The notes under the pieces are model-generated. The model ran no database searches. It saw only the letters and a list, made by a program, of their open reading frames with translations, and was not told the origin of the DNA. A stretch of 64,000 bases of DNA, taken from Pseudoips prasinana. Lineage: Eukaryota > Arthropoda > Insecta > Lepidoptera > Nolidae. A program made the position numbers and the translations under genes. The first letter of the stretch is position 1. The number at the start of each line of letters is the position of its first letter. Of the stretch, positions 11,841-23,265 are shown one piece after another. The stretch is taken from positions 27,520,948-27,584,947 of the forward strand of contig OX621236.1 of assembly GCA_951640165.1 (NCBI GenBank), read 5' to 3'.

Positions 11841-12351
11841 AACTTATGCAACACTAAATTGCGATTGTTCTTTATTCAAATTAGAATTAAATAGCTGTAA
11901 GCGTTCTTAATTAATATTTGACCAGTCAGTACCCGTAGTAATACAAGGTTTAGCTAAAATGTATTAAAAGTCGGCTTCTCGTTTCATTAATCTTGTGTAC
12001 AAACCATGGAAGTATTAATGTTCACAAACATAATAATAATAATAAAACGTTTAATTCAAGTTTTTTTTTAAACTCTTAATTGTTAGTAAAACTTAGCCTA
12101 GGTGTTAGTAATAAAATATAATATTATTTGCATTCCGCCGCTACGATATGCATGTCGCAGCATCTTCTTATAAATGGACAGTCAATCCTGACCGCGATCA
12201 TTTTCAGCACTTTGTTGGAACTATGAACCACTAATATGTAAAAGGCTGGTAATACCACTAGAAATTAAAATCAATACATGCAGTAAGTATCCTAGATTAT
12301 CTATATAGTTTTTACAATTTTAGTCTGTTTGTCTGTATGTATGTCCGGGCT
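11841..12351. other. AT-rich interval
   Basis: No gene or recognisable repeat is seen. Confidence 0.4.
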
Positions 12352-12480
12352 ATTTTTTTTTATATCAGAGGGCGACAAACGAGCAAGTGGGTCATTTAAT
12401 GGTAAGTGATCACCACCGCCCATGGACACTCGCAACACCAGAGATGTCGCTGGTGCGTTGCCGGCCTTTAAAAGTCAGCA
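12352..12480 (+). mobile_element. interspersed repeat fragment (CACCACCGCCCATGGACAC family)
   Basis: It contains GCAAGTGGGTCATTTAATGG, a GATCACCACCGCCCATGGAC segment and GTGCGTTGCCGGCCTTT. Copies at 21.87 and 48.03 kb share the order. It is a common lepidopteran repeat, probably a LINE or SINE tail; class not established. Confidence 0.55.
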
Positions 12481-12589
12481 AACAAGTGTTGCTGACCCTT
12501 CCCCCCACCCCAATGAGCTCTGGCGACCTTACTCACACTCGGAAACACAACATTAAAATTATTAATGTTATTATTAAGGAGTGTCTTCT

Positions 12590-13228
12590 GTAAGGTAGGT
12601 AGGGCCTTCCCTGAAAAAAGTGGCTGTGACATACGGACGGACAGACAGTCAGCCCAACTGGGGAAGTACCTTTACTTCCCCAGTTGGGCTGACTGTCTGT
12701 CCGTCCGTATGTCACAGCCACTTTTTTCTGAAACTATAAGAGCTGTACTGCTGAAACTTGGTAAGTACATGACGTATTCGGTGAACTGCATTAAGAATTT
12801 TACACAAAAATAGAAAAAGAACTATGATTTTGGGGGGTTACCATACATAGAACTGAAACTCAAAAAAATTTTTTTCACCTCACCCATATCTACATGGTGT
12901 TTATGGATAGGTCTTCAAAAATTATATTGAGGTTTCTAAAATATTTTTTTTCTAAACTGAATAGTTTGCGCGTGATACACTTCCAAAGTGGTAAAATGAG
13001 TGCCCCCCCTGTAACTTCTAAAATAAGATAATGATAAAACTAAAAAAAATATGTGATGTACATTACCATGCAAACTAACAACGAAAATTGGTTTGAACGA
13101 GATCTAGCAAGTAGTTTTTAATACGTTATAAATCGTAAACCACCATTTGCTTTCATTTAATCAACTGAAATACTTGCTGCTACGGAACCCTTCGTGCGCG
13201 AGTCCGACTCGCACTTGGTCGGTTTTTT
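12590..13228 (+). mobile_element. GGTTCCGTACC-family repeat, copy 2, with a fold-back 5' part
   Basis: It ends like copy 1 at 11.8 kb, with CTACGGAACCCTTCGTGCGC and CGCACTTGGTCGG. The interior (CTGCTGAAACTTGGTAAGTA, CCATATCTACATGGTG, GGTTTGAACGAGATC) is a longer version of the family than copy 1. It begins with the perfect palindrome at 12613-12728. It is non-coding. Confidence 0.6.
12613..12728. repeat. perfect 56-bp palindrome with 4-nt spacer
   Basis: Arms 12613-12668 and 12673-12728 are exact reverse complements around CCTT. The arms carry the CGGACGGACAGACAGTC and AGCCCAACTGGGGAAGTA segments. Exact identity of the arms suggests recent origin, gene conversion, or an assembly artefact. 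Confidence 0.9.
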
Positions 13229-14160
13229 ATTTGGCGATCAACGAATGATGGGCATAGTGGTTGCTGTCCGCCGCGTTCTCTGGGAGATATTCCCTCAGGT
13301 CGACTTCTTAGCTTCTCACGCGAATAAATAAAGACTTTATTCTATGCCATCAGCTACACAGTACATATATATTATATAAAATAATAATCACAATTAGTTA
13401 AAACCAATTTGCGTGAATGCTCGGATTTTATTTGAATAAATTAATTTGCATAAAAACGCTACAGCTGCACATACATAACCACAATAAAATCGTTCCAGTA
13501 AAACCTTACGTAATTCTTCACAATTTGATAATTGTGTTGCTACGTTAAAAAACTAACTTTATCAAAAAGTTAATATCAAAAGGCTTTAGAAATTTCTGCT
13601 GAAAACTAAACATTGGACTTATTATCATGAAATGTCTCTTACCGATTCATATGAAAAAGACCGTTAAAATTTTAATTTTTTTACTGATTCCATTCTGGAA
13701 CATAAATTTGAAAATATGAAAATGAATAATAGAACAGCCACAATGCACTTATAAGTTGATGAATAAACATTTTTTTAAGACAAAGAAAAAGCTACATAAT
13801 AGTTTCGCCGCAAACATTTAAAATAATGGCTAAGCACTTTTTAAGTTAATAGGATTAGCTTTGCTATCTAGCGGTTTCACAAACAATTTTTAACCTTTTA
13901 TGCTTTGCTAACATGCTTAAACATTGTACTCTTAAAAGTTCGTATTGCTTTTGTTTAAACCACTTTAATTTGTTTTTTAAATATTTGCCTTGCTGTGTAG
14001 GTACAAAGTAACACACGATCATTGCAAAACATTTAAGTTGTTGCCTATAACGTTTTCAGAAACGTTATGTGGTAAAGGTGGTGTGCGTTAAAACCATCTG
14101 CGACGATAAGCTCGCGTGGGGCCGCCTAAACCTCGCAGCGCCGGAGCCGTGACAGAAACA
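13229..14160. other. AT-rich interval
   Basis: No gene is seen. GC content rises from about 14,075 to 14,160, just ahead of the short tandem repeat. Confidence 0.4.
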
Positions 14161-14234
14161 ATGCCTGCTGCATGCCTGCTTGCATGCTGCATGCCTGCTT
14201 GCATGTTGTCTGTCTGCTTGCATGCTACATGCAG
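14161..14234. repeat. short GCATGC-rich tandem repeat
   Basis: Three imperfect units of roughly 21 bp built on GCCTGCTTGCATGCTGCAT. It lies some 70 bp upstream of the R1-clade insertion. Confidence 0.6.
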
Positions 14235-14301
14235 CCGCCGAGTGTCAGATCCCCTCTAATGTTGGTGTATAATTTTGGTTAGGTTAGGTTTTAAAATTAT
14301 G

Positions 14302-15427
14302 CCGGGAGGAGGTACGCCGCCTTTATGCTGGGGTTGTTCGATCGGTGGCGCTTTACGGGGCGCCTGTGTGGTCACACAGGTTGTCGGGCGTCCGTCGCTG
14401 CGAGCTAAATTCAATAGTCTGCAGCGTAAAGTGGCCATCAGAATCGCTAGAGCATACCGGACTGTTTCATTTGAGGCGGCAACTCTCTTGGCGCGATTGC
14501 CGCCCTTAGACATCCTGGCGGATATGGACGCGAAGGTCTATGACCGAATTCGCGTCCATCGTGAGAGTGACGAAGGTGCGCTTTCAGGGGCGTTTGAACT
14601 GGTCCGTCGGCAGGAACGGCGATGTGCCCTTGAACGGTGGCACGAGCGGCTGCAGAGGCCAAATTATGCACGGAAACGTATTGTTGAAGGCATTCTGCTG
14701 TGCTTCGACGAGTGGCTAGCGAGGAGTGAGCGCGTCACCTACCGCCTTACTCAGATGTTCACCGGGCACGGCTGCTTTGATGAATATCTGAGTAGGACTG
14801 GACGAGAGGCCACGGCTAATTGCCACAATTGCGGAGGTGATCGGGAGACCGCACAACACACGCCCGAAGAGTGCCCGGAACTCCGAGGGGCATCTTTTAG
14901 TCAGCCAGATCGGAGAAGATCTATCTTTGCCGGCAGTGGTATCGGCCATGTTGGCGGAGACTTCCGCTAGGAGGGCCGTTACCTCGTTCTGCGAGACTGT
15001 GTTAATCCAGAAGGTGGCAGCTGAGCGAGATCGAGAAAGCGCCAATCCCACTCGGAGACAAGGCGCCGAAGAGGTATTCGCCGGCACATAGCTGGATTAC
15101 GTGCCTTGCCCCCCTCTCTGTAATCTTACAGAAAAATAGGGGGGCCCTGAATGGGCCGTTGGGGGTCGTGAATGTATGAAATGGGGACTTTATGCATTCA
15201 TCAAACGACCCCCGGGAAGGCGACAGTGTGTGGTGGCCACGCACTGTCGGATACAGTGAGGACTCTGGAGGAGACAAGTTTCCTTCCGAGACGAGCTTCG
15301 GCAACGCACGGAGGGATCCCGGTGCGTTCCACTGGAGATCCCGGGGTTCCTCCATTATGTGCTGAGGGCGGCCACCGTGGGGTTTTAGTCAGTATGAGTC
15401 CATAAGGATTTCCCCACGTAAAAAAAA
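14302..15427 (+). mobile_element. 5'-truncated R1-clade LINE insertion
   Basis: It contains the C-terminal end of an R1-type ORF2, a GC-rich 3' UTR (about 15092-15415) and a short A tail. The flanks GGTTTTAAAATTATG (14287-14301) and GGTTAAAATTGTG (15428-15440) look like a decayed target-site duplication. The 3' UTR ends with GGTTTTAGTCAGTATGAGTC, resembling the end of the R1-clade copy at 42.8 kb. Truncation at the 5' end is usual for LINEs. Confidence 0.65.
14303..15091 (+). pseudogene. R1-clade LINE ORF2, C-terminal part (frameshifted)
   Basis: ORF2 of this family is a reverse transcriptase with an N-terminal APE-type endonuclease; only the region after the polymerase is left. Seen here are ARAYRTVSFEAATLLARLPP, the LTQMFTGHGCF and YLSRTGR motifs, and a CCHC knuckle (C-x2-C-GGDRETAQHTPEEC), all typical of R1/TRAS/SART C-termini. 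The frame runs 14275-14970, but homology moves near 14,880-14,910 to another frame, where LSLPAVVSAMLAETS and an AERDRE tail continue to the stop at 15,091. A single frameshift explains this. The first residues at 14275-14302 belong to flanking DNA. Confidence 0.75.
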
Positions 15428-15440
15428 GGTTAAAATTGTG

Positions 15441-17226
15441 ACCAGGTAAACAAAATATTTTTATTCGTATTGTTGATATTTCGAATTATCATTAGTCGGA
15501 CTTTTTGTTATTCGATCTATTGAAGCTCGGTGTTTTGAGAAGAGTAATTATAAACGTAAGGAATATTGAAATTTAGGAATTATAAAAATAGGAGTAATGA
15601 TAAATCGAAGTTTTAACATTTTTAACCATTCAGAATTATGGAAATCGGCATTTTGAAATTAGTATTTGTGACTGTCGGAATAGTTTTTCGTATTAATATA
15701 GTGTACCCCTCATCGATCCGTAAGGGATCGACGAGCTTAAGCAACTAGGTTCGCGTTAAGGTCATAGAAGTGTGACCGCCAAAGTAGTTGAATTTCTGAG
15801 AGTCTCGGCGCTTCGGAGGACATGTTAATGTTCAGAGAAAATGTTATAATTTTACTGTTGTAGTCACTAGGCAACAGTCGTAGCCTACTGGACGGCTTGA
15901 ACAACTCTGACACTAGGGTATCCACTGCCCATACGATAAGTAAGTATTGGCGTCACAAATTATACCTTATAACCTGGTCTCCAGTGCAACTGATAGCTGA
16001 GTGATAACTGAATCTGTCCAATACTATTGGCGTCCTGCTCAAACATGCACACCAAATGGGTATAAAGCGTAAATCCGTATGTCTTCCAAAACTTGTAGGA
16101 ATTACTTAAAATATTTAATGTACCTACAGTTTTTCGTTCCGTACGATTTTACTATATGCCATATACAATAGATATTAATTCCAGAGTAAAAGACGCCACC
16201 AATAGAAATCACCAACACACTCGGTGTTTGCTAAATGGCTACAACTTACATCTATTCCGATAAAATGCTACCTACTTTACGTCTTTTCCATGTAGATTCT
16301 CGCCAATTTGCGAATATCACGCAAATATGCCATTTCAAGATACTTCATACATTAGTTCAGACAAATATCTTAGTCTAGACTAAAGAACTACAGCCTTACC
16401 TAACCTCGGGTCGGTTTATATACTTTGACCTCGACAACGCCTTTATTACTTAGGCAGTAAGGTCGACTTTTGTTATGCATAGCATCATGTATAGTATTGT
16501 GGTTTCGACTGTATCTATTGTGTGTCAAGTTACTATTTTGTTCAGCGCCTATAAAGGTGTGTCAAGCAAAATACTACAGGAAGTTTACTGGTTCAACGTC
16601 TTCAAGCCGATAGCAAGCAATATTTCGTGGTGTCATTCAATCAGCATAAATATAAAGGATACCTTTTTAGGGTTTAAGTTAAAATTTATATGAAATATTC
16701 AGGTCGGTTGAAAATGTAAAGTCTAAGCAACGCTTTTAAATGATGGCAGTTTATGCAGTATATTTTAACACTCGCTGTTAAGTTGAAGCCTAAAGAGAAC
16801 TTAACTTTGTCCCAGAATTATGTTATTTAACAAGAAACAATGTACTATAGAACAAGTTAAGGAAAAAATCCTAAAACTGTAGTTGTTATATCGCAAATTG
16901 CCTACCTGCGTCGGTACCACAGTTGGATTCGTATTTAGTCGTTAGGTATATTTTATCAATCAAACTTTTAAAATTAATAAATTATGATGACCCAAAAAAT
17001 CATAAAGGTACTTTTATTGTACGTAAACTAAGGTAGAAATTTTAGATGGTAATTTTCGATATCAGCAAAGAATTTTTTTAAAAGGTTACGAAAACATTTT
17101 CCTTTTTTCACAATTAAAGCATAATAACACAAAGAATAAAAAATGTATAAATATTATTAGAGAAACGTCTCTATCTAGTTTTTTTGGCAAACGTTAAAAC
17201 TCATCGCCACACTAATTTATACAGCA
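15441..17226. other. AT-rich interval with one repeat fragment
   Basis: Positions 15870-15945 match the repeat family at 28.8 kb (GAACAACTCTGACACTAGGGT and CATACGATAAGT). No gene is seen. Confidence 0.45.
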
Positions 17227-17320
17227 CTAGCTAGGCCCCGTGGTTATAGTAGTTTTGGCGTAAAAGAGTAACAAACATACATCTATACTCACAAACTTTC
17301 GCATTTATAATATTAGTAGG
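17227..17320 (-). mobile_element. short Helitron-like element
   Basis: On the minus strand it has the CTACTAATATTATAAATGCG head and ends in CTAG, which is duplicated at 17227-17234. It is internally deleted relative to the other copies. Confidence 0.5.
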
Positions 17321-17443
17321 GTGTGTACCTGTAGCAGTAGCGGCACGCAGCGCCGGAATAGTTCGCAAATGGTAGATTTTTTTCTACTTACTTGACACTT
17401 ATCGTCATATTTTGGACAATTCATACAATATTTTTATAAATAA

Positions 17444-17596
17444 ATAGATAGGCTACACATATGTGTTATTCTGATGTATAGTCTATATTATTGTAAAGTT
17501 TCATTAAAATCCATTCAGTGTTTTTTATGATAACAAGTAATAAACATCTATCCATCCATATACTTACAAACTTTCACATTTATAATATTAGTAGGA
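17444..17596 (-). mobile_element. Helitron-like fragment, 3' end missing
   Basis: The head TCCTACTAATATTATAAATG is intact at 17,577-17,596 on the minus strand. The body includes AACACATA-like and AATGGATTTT-like family segments. The hairpin and CTAG end are not found. Confidence 0.5.
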
Positions 17597-17794
17597 TTAT
17601 GATAAATAAAAATATAAAAATATTTTTAACGCATCCAAGGAAAGTATGTAGGTGCGAGACATCGACTAGCATTAGGCTGGTTTATTATTTGACTTAAATT
17701 TTTTGACCTACTTATGCTTGACAGAACGTAACATGTATAGCCGGCACTACATTCACATACACTTTTCACAATTTAATTGCCTCGCTGCCTCGTG

Positions 17795-18010
17795 GGTCCT
17801 GGATAATTACTTCCTTATTGTATGGGCAGTGGTTACCCTCGTGTAAGGGTTGTTCAAGGCGCCCATTAGGCTTCTGACATGGCTTAACGGCTGTTACCTA
17901 ATGGCTACAACCGGGACCGACAGCTTAACGTGCCCTCCGAAGTACGGAGACGCTCAGAAATTAAACCACTTCGGCCGTCACCCATCTATGGACTAGCCGC
18001 GAGCCTATTT
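17795..18010 (-). mobile_element. interspersed repeat (AGCTGTCGGTCCCGGTTGTA family)
   Basis: On the minus strand it includes GGGCACGTTAAGCTGTCGGT, a GCCATGTCAGAAGCC segment and GAACAACCCTTACACGAGGG. It shares this order with 28748-28905 and fragments at 7.5, 15.9 and 29.9 kb. The class of this lepidopteran repeat is not established. Confidence 0.55.
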
Positions 18011-18059
18011 GCTTAATCTCGCTAGTCACTTACAGATCGAAATAAACAACAAATAAAAA

Positions 18060-18134
18060 GATTTTCCTCTCCATTCGGATTGTGACGCATTTTGAATGGA
18101 GAGGAAAATCATGTGACGCATTTTGAATGGAGAG
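18060..18134. repeat. inverted repeat overlapping a direct repeat
   Basis: A 17-bp arm, GATTTTCCTCTCCATTC (18060-18076), has its exact complement at 18094-18110. A 23-bp direct repeat based on TGTGACGCATTTTGAATGG is present twice at a 31-bp period. Confidence 0.7.
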
Positions 18135-18553
18135 TTAAATGCCATCGACATAAATATATGAGAAGTGGAAACCGTTTTTTGCATATTTGGTAGAGGTTCT
18201 AGAAGTCATGCACTTTCGTGTGTATAGGTATTGAGCGCCTCAAGTATCTCAAGCTACCCATGTTATACGTTTTGTATAGGAAGGCTTTTACCCCAAGTTA
18301 GGGTACGGAAATTATGTCCTCCAATGTGTACGTGGTATAGTCTACAATTATGTATGAGCGATAAAAATGTGTACTCTGAATATACGCTTTGATTCAATAC
18401 GATGACAAAGCTAGACATATTCAAATAAATCTTTTTGTTTCTGAAATCAATCCAAGGTCGTTTTTCTGTAGTTTATGGTATGCTTTTGACAAGTTTTATG
18501 CTCTAGTAACCCTATAATTGATCGTTGAATAGGGCTAAACTTTAAAAACGCTT

Positions 18554-18607
18554 AACACGTTGTTTAAGCTGTAGGTACTCTACTACCTACAGCTTCAACA
18601 ACGTGTT
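18554..18607. repeat. 24-bp hairpin with 6-nt loop
   Basis: Arms 18554-18577 and 18584-18607 pair with a single mismatch around CTCTAC. The stem is at the short end for a microRNA precursor; a MITE relic is equally possible. Confidence 0.7.
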
Positions 18608-18639
18608 TGGCTCTATGAGCAGCGTGATGGGGAAGTACT

Positions 18640-18885
18640 TTCCGGTACACTACAGGCATTATGTGTTAATGTTGTGGTCCAGGGTCTGAATAAGGTCATA
18701 TGTAAGTACATGCACTTACTTGGATTATAAATAATTGTATTTATCCAATAAGGCCTACAAGGTGGACCGATGATCTTGTGAGGGTGCTGGAAGTCGTTGA
18801 ATGCGAGCGCAGGACCGGCCTTTGTGTAAATCATTGGGGGAGGCCTTCGTCTAGCAGTGGGCGTCTTTCGGCTGATATGATGAAC
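18640..18885 (+). mobile_element. RTE-type LINE 3' fragment
   Basis: Plus-strand tail with GGTGGACCGATGATCTTGTG, GGGGGAGGCCTTCGTCTAGC and GGGCGTCTTTCGGCTGATAT, matching the 3' coding end of the RTE element at 56 kb. It is heavily rearranged and cannot be translated. Confidence 0.65.
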
Positions 18886-19533
18886 CTTGAAGGCAATATT
18901 TACCTTAATATTAGATATTTACTAGCCTTTATTCTGACATGAATTAACGACTGTTGTCTAAAGACCAAAAACGAGGTGCGTGAGTGATTCTATACTAGTT
19001 GCAAGTATGGGTACGTGAATCGCTAGCCATCAGGTTGTTTGGTAATCAATTAAGGTTTTTCACTATTTCCCTATAAATGCTGTAGCTATTAGTAAAAATT
19101 AATAATTACAACTTATATTCAAGTCTATTTTAAATTAAATGATTCCTTGTCCAACATGAAGGTAAACACAAATAAAAAAGGAACTCCATATAAACCAAGA
19201 AGTCTATAAGCTGATGTACCAGAATAAAAAATGGAGCCGCAATTATTTCACCCAGAATATCAGTTCACTACTTATCTATAATTATGTTATTTACGAAGAC
19301 ACAGATTCCACCAGAATTTTCAAATGGATTTAACCAGACGTTTCGGCAGATGTTTACAATTTGTTTCATTAATTTATTTGATCAGTTTAGCGAACATCTG
19401 AGAATTAGTTTGAAGCGAGGCCTATAATTTTATTTATAGAAAAATCTCTTTGTAAATTCACTTTTCAGTACAAAGATTCCATTACCAGCCTATTTGGATT
19501 AACAGTATCGTGTCCAACCGCAGATAATGAATA
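18886..19533. other. AT-rich interval
   Basis: No gene or recognisable repeat is seen. Confidence 0.4.
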
Positions 19534-19708
19534 TCACACTAATATTATAAAGGCGAAAGTTTGTGAGTGTGTTTGTTTGTACTTCATCACGTCTAAAAGG
19601 CTGGAGCGATTTAAAAAAATATCGCATGGAGTTAGCTGACACCTTAGATTAATACATAGGCTATAATTTATAAAGTATAACGCGGGTAAAACCTCGGGGC
19701 ACAGCTAG
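19534..19708 (+). mobile_element. Helitron-like non-autonomous element
   Basis: It starts TCACACTAATATTATAAAGG and ends with CGCGGGTAAAACCTCGGGGC then ACAGCTAGT, so head, hairpin and CTAG are all present. It is among the best-preserved copies. Confidence 0.65.
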
Positions 19709-19734
19709 TAATAAATAAATGTCTTGGACTACTA

Positions 19735-19895
19735 ACACACTGACATCTGATGGAAAAACTAGGCAGAACTGTAAAACATAAATTGCACCCAGACACAAAA
19801 TAAATAGTCATGCTCAGTACACAAATATATGTCCTGGGTGGGGAGCGAACCCACTCTGACTTAGCAGTTAGAGGCACTAAGCACAGACCAACATA
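19735..19895 (-). mobile_element. tRNA-derived SINE fragment, family B
   Basis: On the minus strand it has a tRNA-like head with CTGCTAAGTCAGAGTGGG and a body with ACATATATTTGTGTACTGAG and TGTGTCTGGGTGC. It lacks the 3' tail. Confidence 0.55.
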
Positions 19896-20168
19896 ATATT
19901 AGTTACATACTCTTTATAATTTTCTGTCATCAGTTCACCAGTTTACGAAATTGTTTTACATTACAGTTCTAACTACACTTAACGGATGCCAGAGATATTA
20001 TTACGACTATTTAAAGTGAAATCAAGAGCTCTTCGTAAATATAAATTCATTAATATCAGGCAATTGGGTCTCAAGGCTTCTAATTGGGTCACTTTCATAT
20101 TGTGTAGTACCTAATGAACTACGCGAATTGAACGCCTTTGTTAAAGAGGACTATTTCTTATTATTATA

Positions 20169-20725
20169 CTAGGTGTGCCCCGCGGTTTTACCCGCGTTAA
20201 ATTTTATAAATTATCACACCATACGTGATAGCGTGATAATATGTAGTTTGTATGTTAACCCGACCTCTTAGAAATATTCATAAAAAAAATTAAGTAAATC
20301 CATGCAGTAAGTACTTTTTGAGTTTAGCCCAGACATACATACAGACAAACAGACAAAAATTAGAAAAACTATATGTTTGACCTCGATGTCGATAATAGAG
20401 GCGAGCGATGGCTCAAGCCGTCTACCACATAAAACTATAAAGTACCCGCGCCGAAGGCTTTGGGGTTTGAACCTCGATTCAGGGCGGTTACTGACGGTGA
20501 GATGCGTGAGAGGGTCGTATCGTTTTAGTGATGTATTAGGGGCAATCTAGCCATCCTAAAGTTAAATAAAAAATTTAAGAAATACAGCTACCTACTACTT
20601 GGGACAAAATGGTGGTGTACCCGTTTTGTTATTATGTATGATTGTAAGTCACGCCCCAAGTATCCATTTAAATAAAAAATTCAATGTAAAGTTTTGACTT
20701 TCTTACGATTTTATTATATGTATAG
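20169..20725 (-). mobile_element. Helitron-like type B element split by an insertion
   Basis: The CTAG end is at 20169-20172 and the opposite end near 20,725. Comparison with 828-1153 and 60984-61301 shows that 20390-20641 is extra sequence interrupting the motif GATATCGATTGTAGATCACG. The inserted piece contains a tRNA-like GGGTTTGAACCTCGATTC and the SINE-like TTCAGGGCGGTTACTGACG. Confidence 0.65.
20390..20641 (+). mobile_element. SINE-like insertion inside a Helitron-like element
   Basis: The segment from GGCGAGCGATGGCTCAAGCC to GGTGTACCCGTTTTG is absent from the two other copies of the host element. It shares CAGGGCGGTTACTGACG with the tail of SINE A at 733-760. Its target-site duplication is not clear. 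Confidence 0.5.
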
Positions 20726-20997
20726 CATAAGATTTGAAATGTTTTTACAGAAAGTAATTAAATTTTAATAATACTTAAGTTAAAAGTTCTAAAATATATT
20801 TATTTATATTGCACCAAGAACTAGATTAACTAAGAGACGTTATGAATGCAACAATATACAAAGAAATGAAGGATATGCCACTAGATAGAGAGCACTGAAA
20901 ATTACTGACAAGAGCAAAGAAAGCGCTTCAGTTGTTATAATTATGGTTCAATTTTATAATACATCCAGGCTGGGACTATATTTGAAATGATTTAATA

Positions 20998-21060
20998 TCA
21001 TCATCATCTTAGCAGCTGAAAGACGTCTACTGCTGGACAAAGGCCTATCCCAAAGATCTT
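20998..21060 (-). mobile_element. RTE-type LINE tail
   Basis: It has a TCATCATC run followed by GCTGAAAGACGTCTACTGCT and GGACAAAGGCCTATCCCAAA, the minus-strand 3' end of the 56 kb family. Confidence 0.6.
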
Positions 21061-21585
21061 ACTGCCCGCATCCAACGGCATACCCAGCGGGAATTAACAT
21101 AAATAAAGCTTATTTTGTCGGAGAACAACAGACGATATTTCTAAAATCGATGAATGAAATCTATTTAGCATGTGGGTATCACATACTTTAGTAAATGTCA
21201 AAATCAACATAATATCGTAAATATCGAAATAATCAACATAAAAAATAATACTAACAAATAAACATTGCAGGATAACGTGTAGCAAAGACTTTGTACCCCT
21301 TTTTACGAAAATTGCGCGGACGGAGGACGCACTTTAAGTTCATATGGAAAAGGAGTGCAGAAAGCTAATATTTTGATATAATAGGCATTAGAAGTAAGTA
21401 AACAGAAAATTAGAAGTTAATAAAAAATCAGTACACTCACTACCACGCTTTTGACACACTGACAAACTGAAAAGAGATGACAAATTGAGTGCAAAATCTG
21501 AGAACAGATTACTATTTTTTTTTTCTTTCGTCTCCTATATGGAGCAATGGCTCGCACGTTCGCAGTTTCAAGTAATTATAAAATA
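21061..21585. other. AT-rich interval
   Basis: No gene is seen. Confidence 0.4.
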
Positions 21586-21761
<176 letters not shown>

Positions 21762-21869
21762 TTAATGTCTATAGTCTTGACAATCAAACCTATTCGAATT
21801 TCGAACAAGTGCGATGTCTAGTACATAGCTAACATAATATATATTTTTATAGGGATATATAATAATAAC

Positions 21870-21970
21870 GGCAAGTGCTGGCTTGATGGCTGATGGTGAG
21901 TAATCACCGCCGCCCATGGACACCTGCAGCACCAGACAGGCTGCAAGTACATTGCTGGTCTTTGAGAAAA
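21870..21970 (+). mobile_element. interspersed repeat fragment (CACCGCCGCCCATGGACAC family)
   Basis: A degenerate copy of the 12,352 family: GATGGTGAGTAATCACCGCC followed by GCACCAGACAGGCTGC. Confidence 0.5.
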
Positions 21971-22940
21971 GAATAGGCTCGCTTAATATGTTATTATAAC
22001 TAATAACACAGAATTAGATTTTTATTATAATTATCCTGAGAGATCAACAGAACTGGACGGAACAGGGAATGTATAACCGGTAGTTTTGTACTATTACGTG
22101 ACACCTACCCTCATGGGGTAAGCAGCACGACTAAGTACCTACTACTTTTAACGTTTTACTAAAGAATATTATTTTACAAAGAAAATAATATAGTTTTTTC
22201 AATATATTATTTAATAATGTACATTGCAATAAATTTGCATATGGAGCTTTTCTAAATTTTAAACAGATCGTATAAGTAGTTATTGATCACAAGGGTTCCT
22301 TTTTACCACTTCGGTACGGAATCATAAAAAAATTGATTACATCAAATATGATAATCACATTCTGATATTGAGGTTATCGGAATATTCGGGAATACGAATA
22401 ACGAAAGAATTGATTATTAGAAATTTAGTCCTATTGAACTTTATTTTAAAAACATACAACTATAGCAAAATAATACCTACACACATTCGAATTGAGAACC
22501 TTTTTTCGAAACGGCGAACGACTAAAAAAATATATTTATCGAAATAAAGAATCCAATAACCCAAGAACCCAAATGAAAGGACTCAATACCAAACATTGGG
22601 TATAAAGCTTGATTTCTATAGTTTATTACAGGAGCCATTCGATCTTAATAAATCTCCAAATATCTTTTAAGTTAGGTACATACATTGAAACTTCACTAGA
22701 TTCAGGACAAACTTTTAATAGTTTTATGCAGAAATCATAAACATTTGCCAAACATAACTTCCGTACTTTAACTTTCCGTTCCTGACGTAGCGATTAACTA
22801 AATACCTAGGTAACTAAAACGATGTTCTAATCTGAATCTACTGAGCTAGAACACATGTCATTCTGCACTCACCGCAATCTGTTCTTAGGCACTCGTTGAA
22901 CCCATTCTACTAGCCTATATTAAAACACTTTACAATATAT
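21971..22940. other. AT-rich interval
   Basis: No gene is seen. Confidence 0.4.
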
Positions 22941-23265
22941 TTAATAAAATTTAAAGTCCATCCGCGAGGTTGCTATATTTTTACGAACATAGTTGTAGTA
23001 TATACGATATCGGTAGGTTTTCGCGGAGTGGTTTCGGGAGCGAGCGGCGAGCGGGCGCTCCGGAGCTCTCCCGCCGTTGAACTGGAACACGACTGGAACT
23101 GAAATATTAGGGACTCGCGGGTGCATGCGGTGCGACGACCCGGATCCCGGCGGCACTTCACTAGCGCTGGTTCCAGACAATTCCTTAAATTCAAACAAAA
23201 CTTGGCGAAGCTTTCCACTCCCGACGGTCAAACTGATAAAAGTTTTGTACGGGAAAGTGTTGTAG
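22941..23265 (-). other. GC-rich block with overlapping open frames, identity unknown
   Basis: This is the strongest GC peak in the 16-25 kb stretch. The minus strand holds a 96-residue open frame (22941-23231) with the segment NISVPVVFQFNGGRAPERP; two other frames are open too, which GC-rich DNA permits by chance. I have a vague impression of similar conceptual peptides in arthropod data but cannot name a family. It may be a repeat, a non-coding RNA, or the first exon or promoter of a gene. Confidence 0.3.

Noticed and set aside
14270..14292. GGTTAGGTTAGGTT next to an R1-clade LINE, suggesting a telomere-specific TRAS/SART insertion
   Set aside because: There are only two TTAGG units and none at the 3' junction; the flanks are better explained by an ordinary, decayed target-site duplication.
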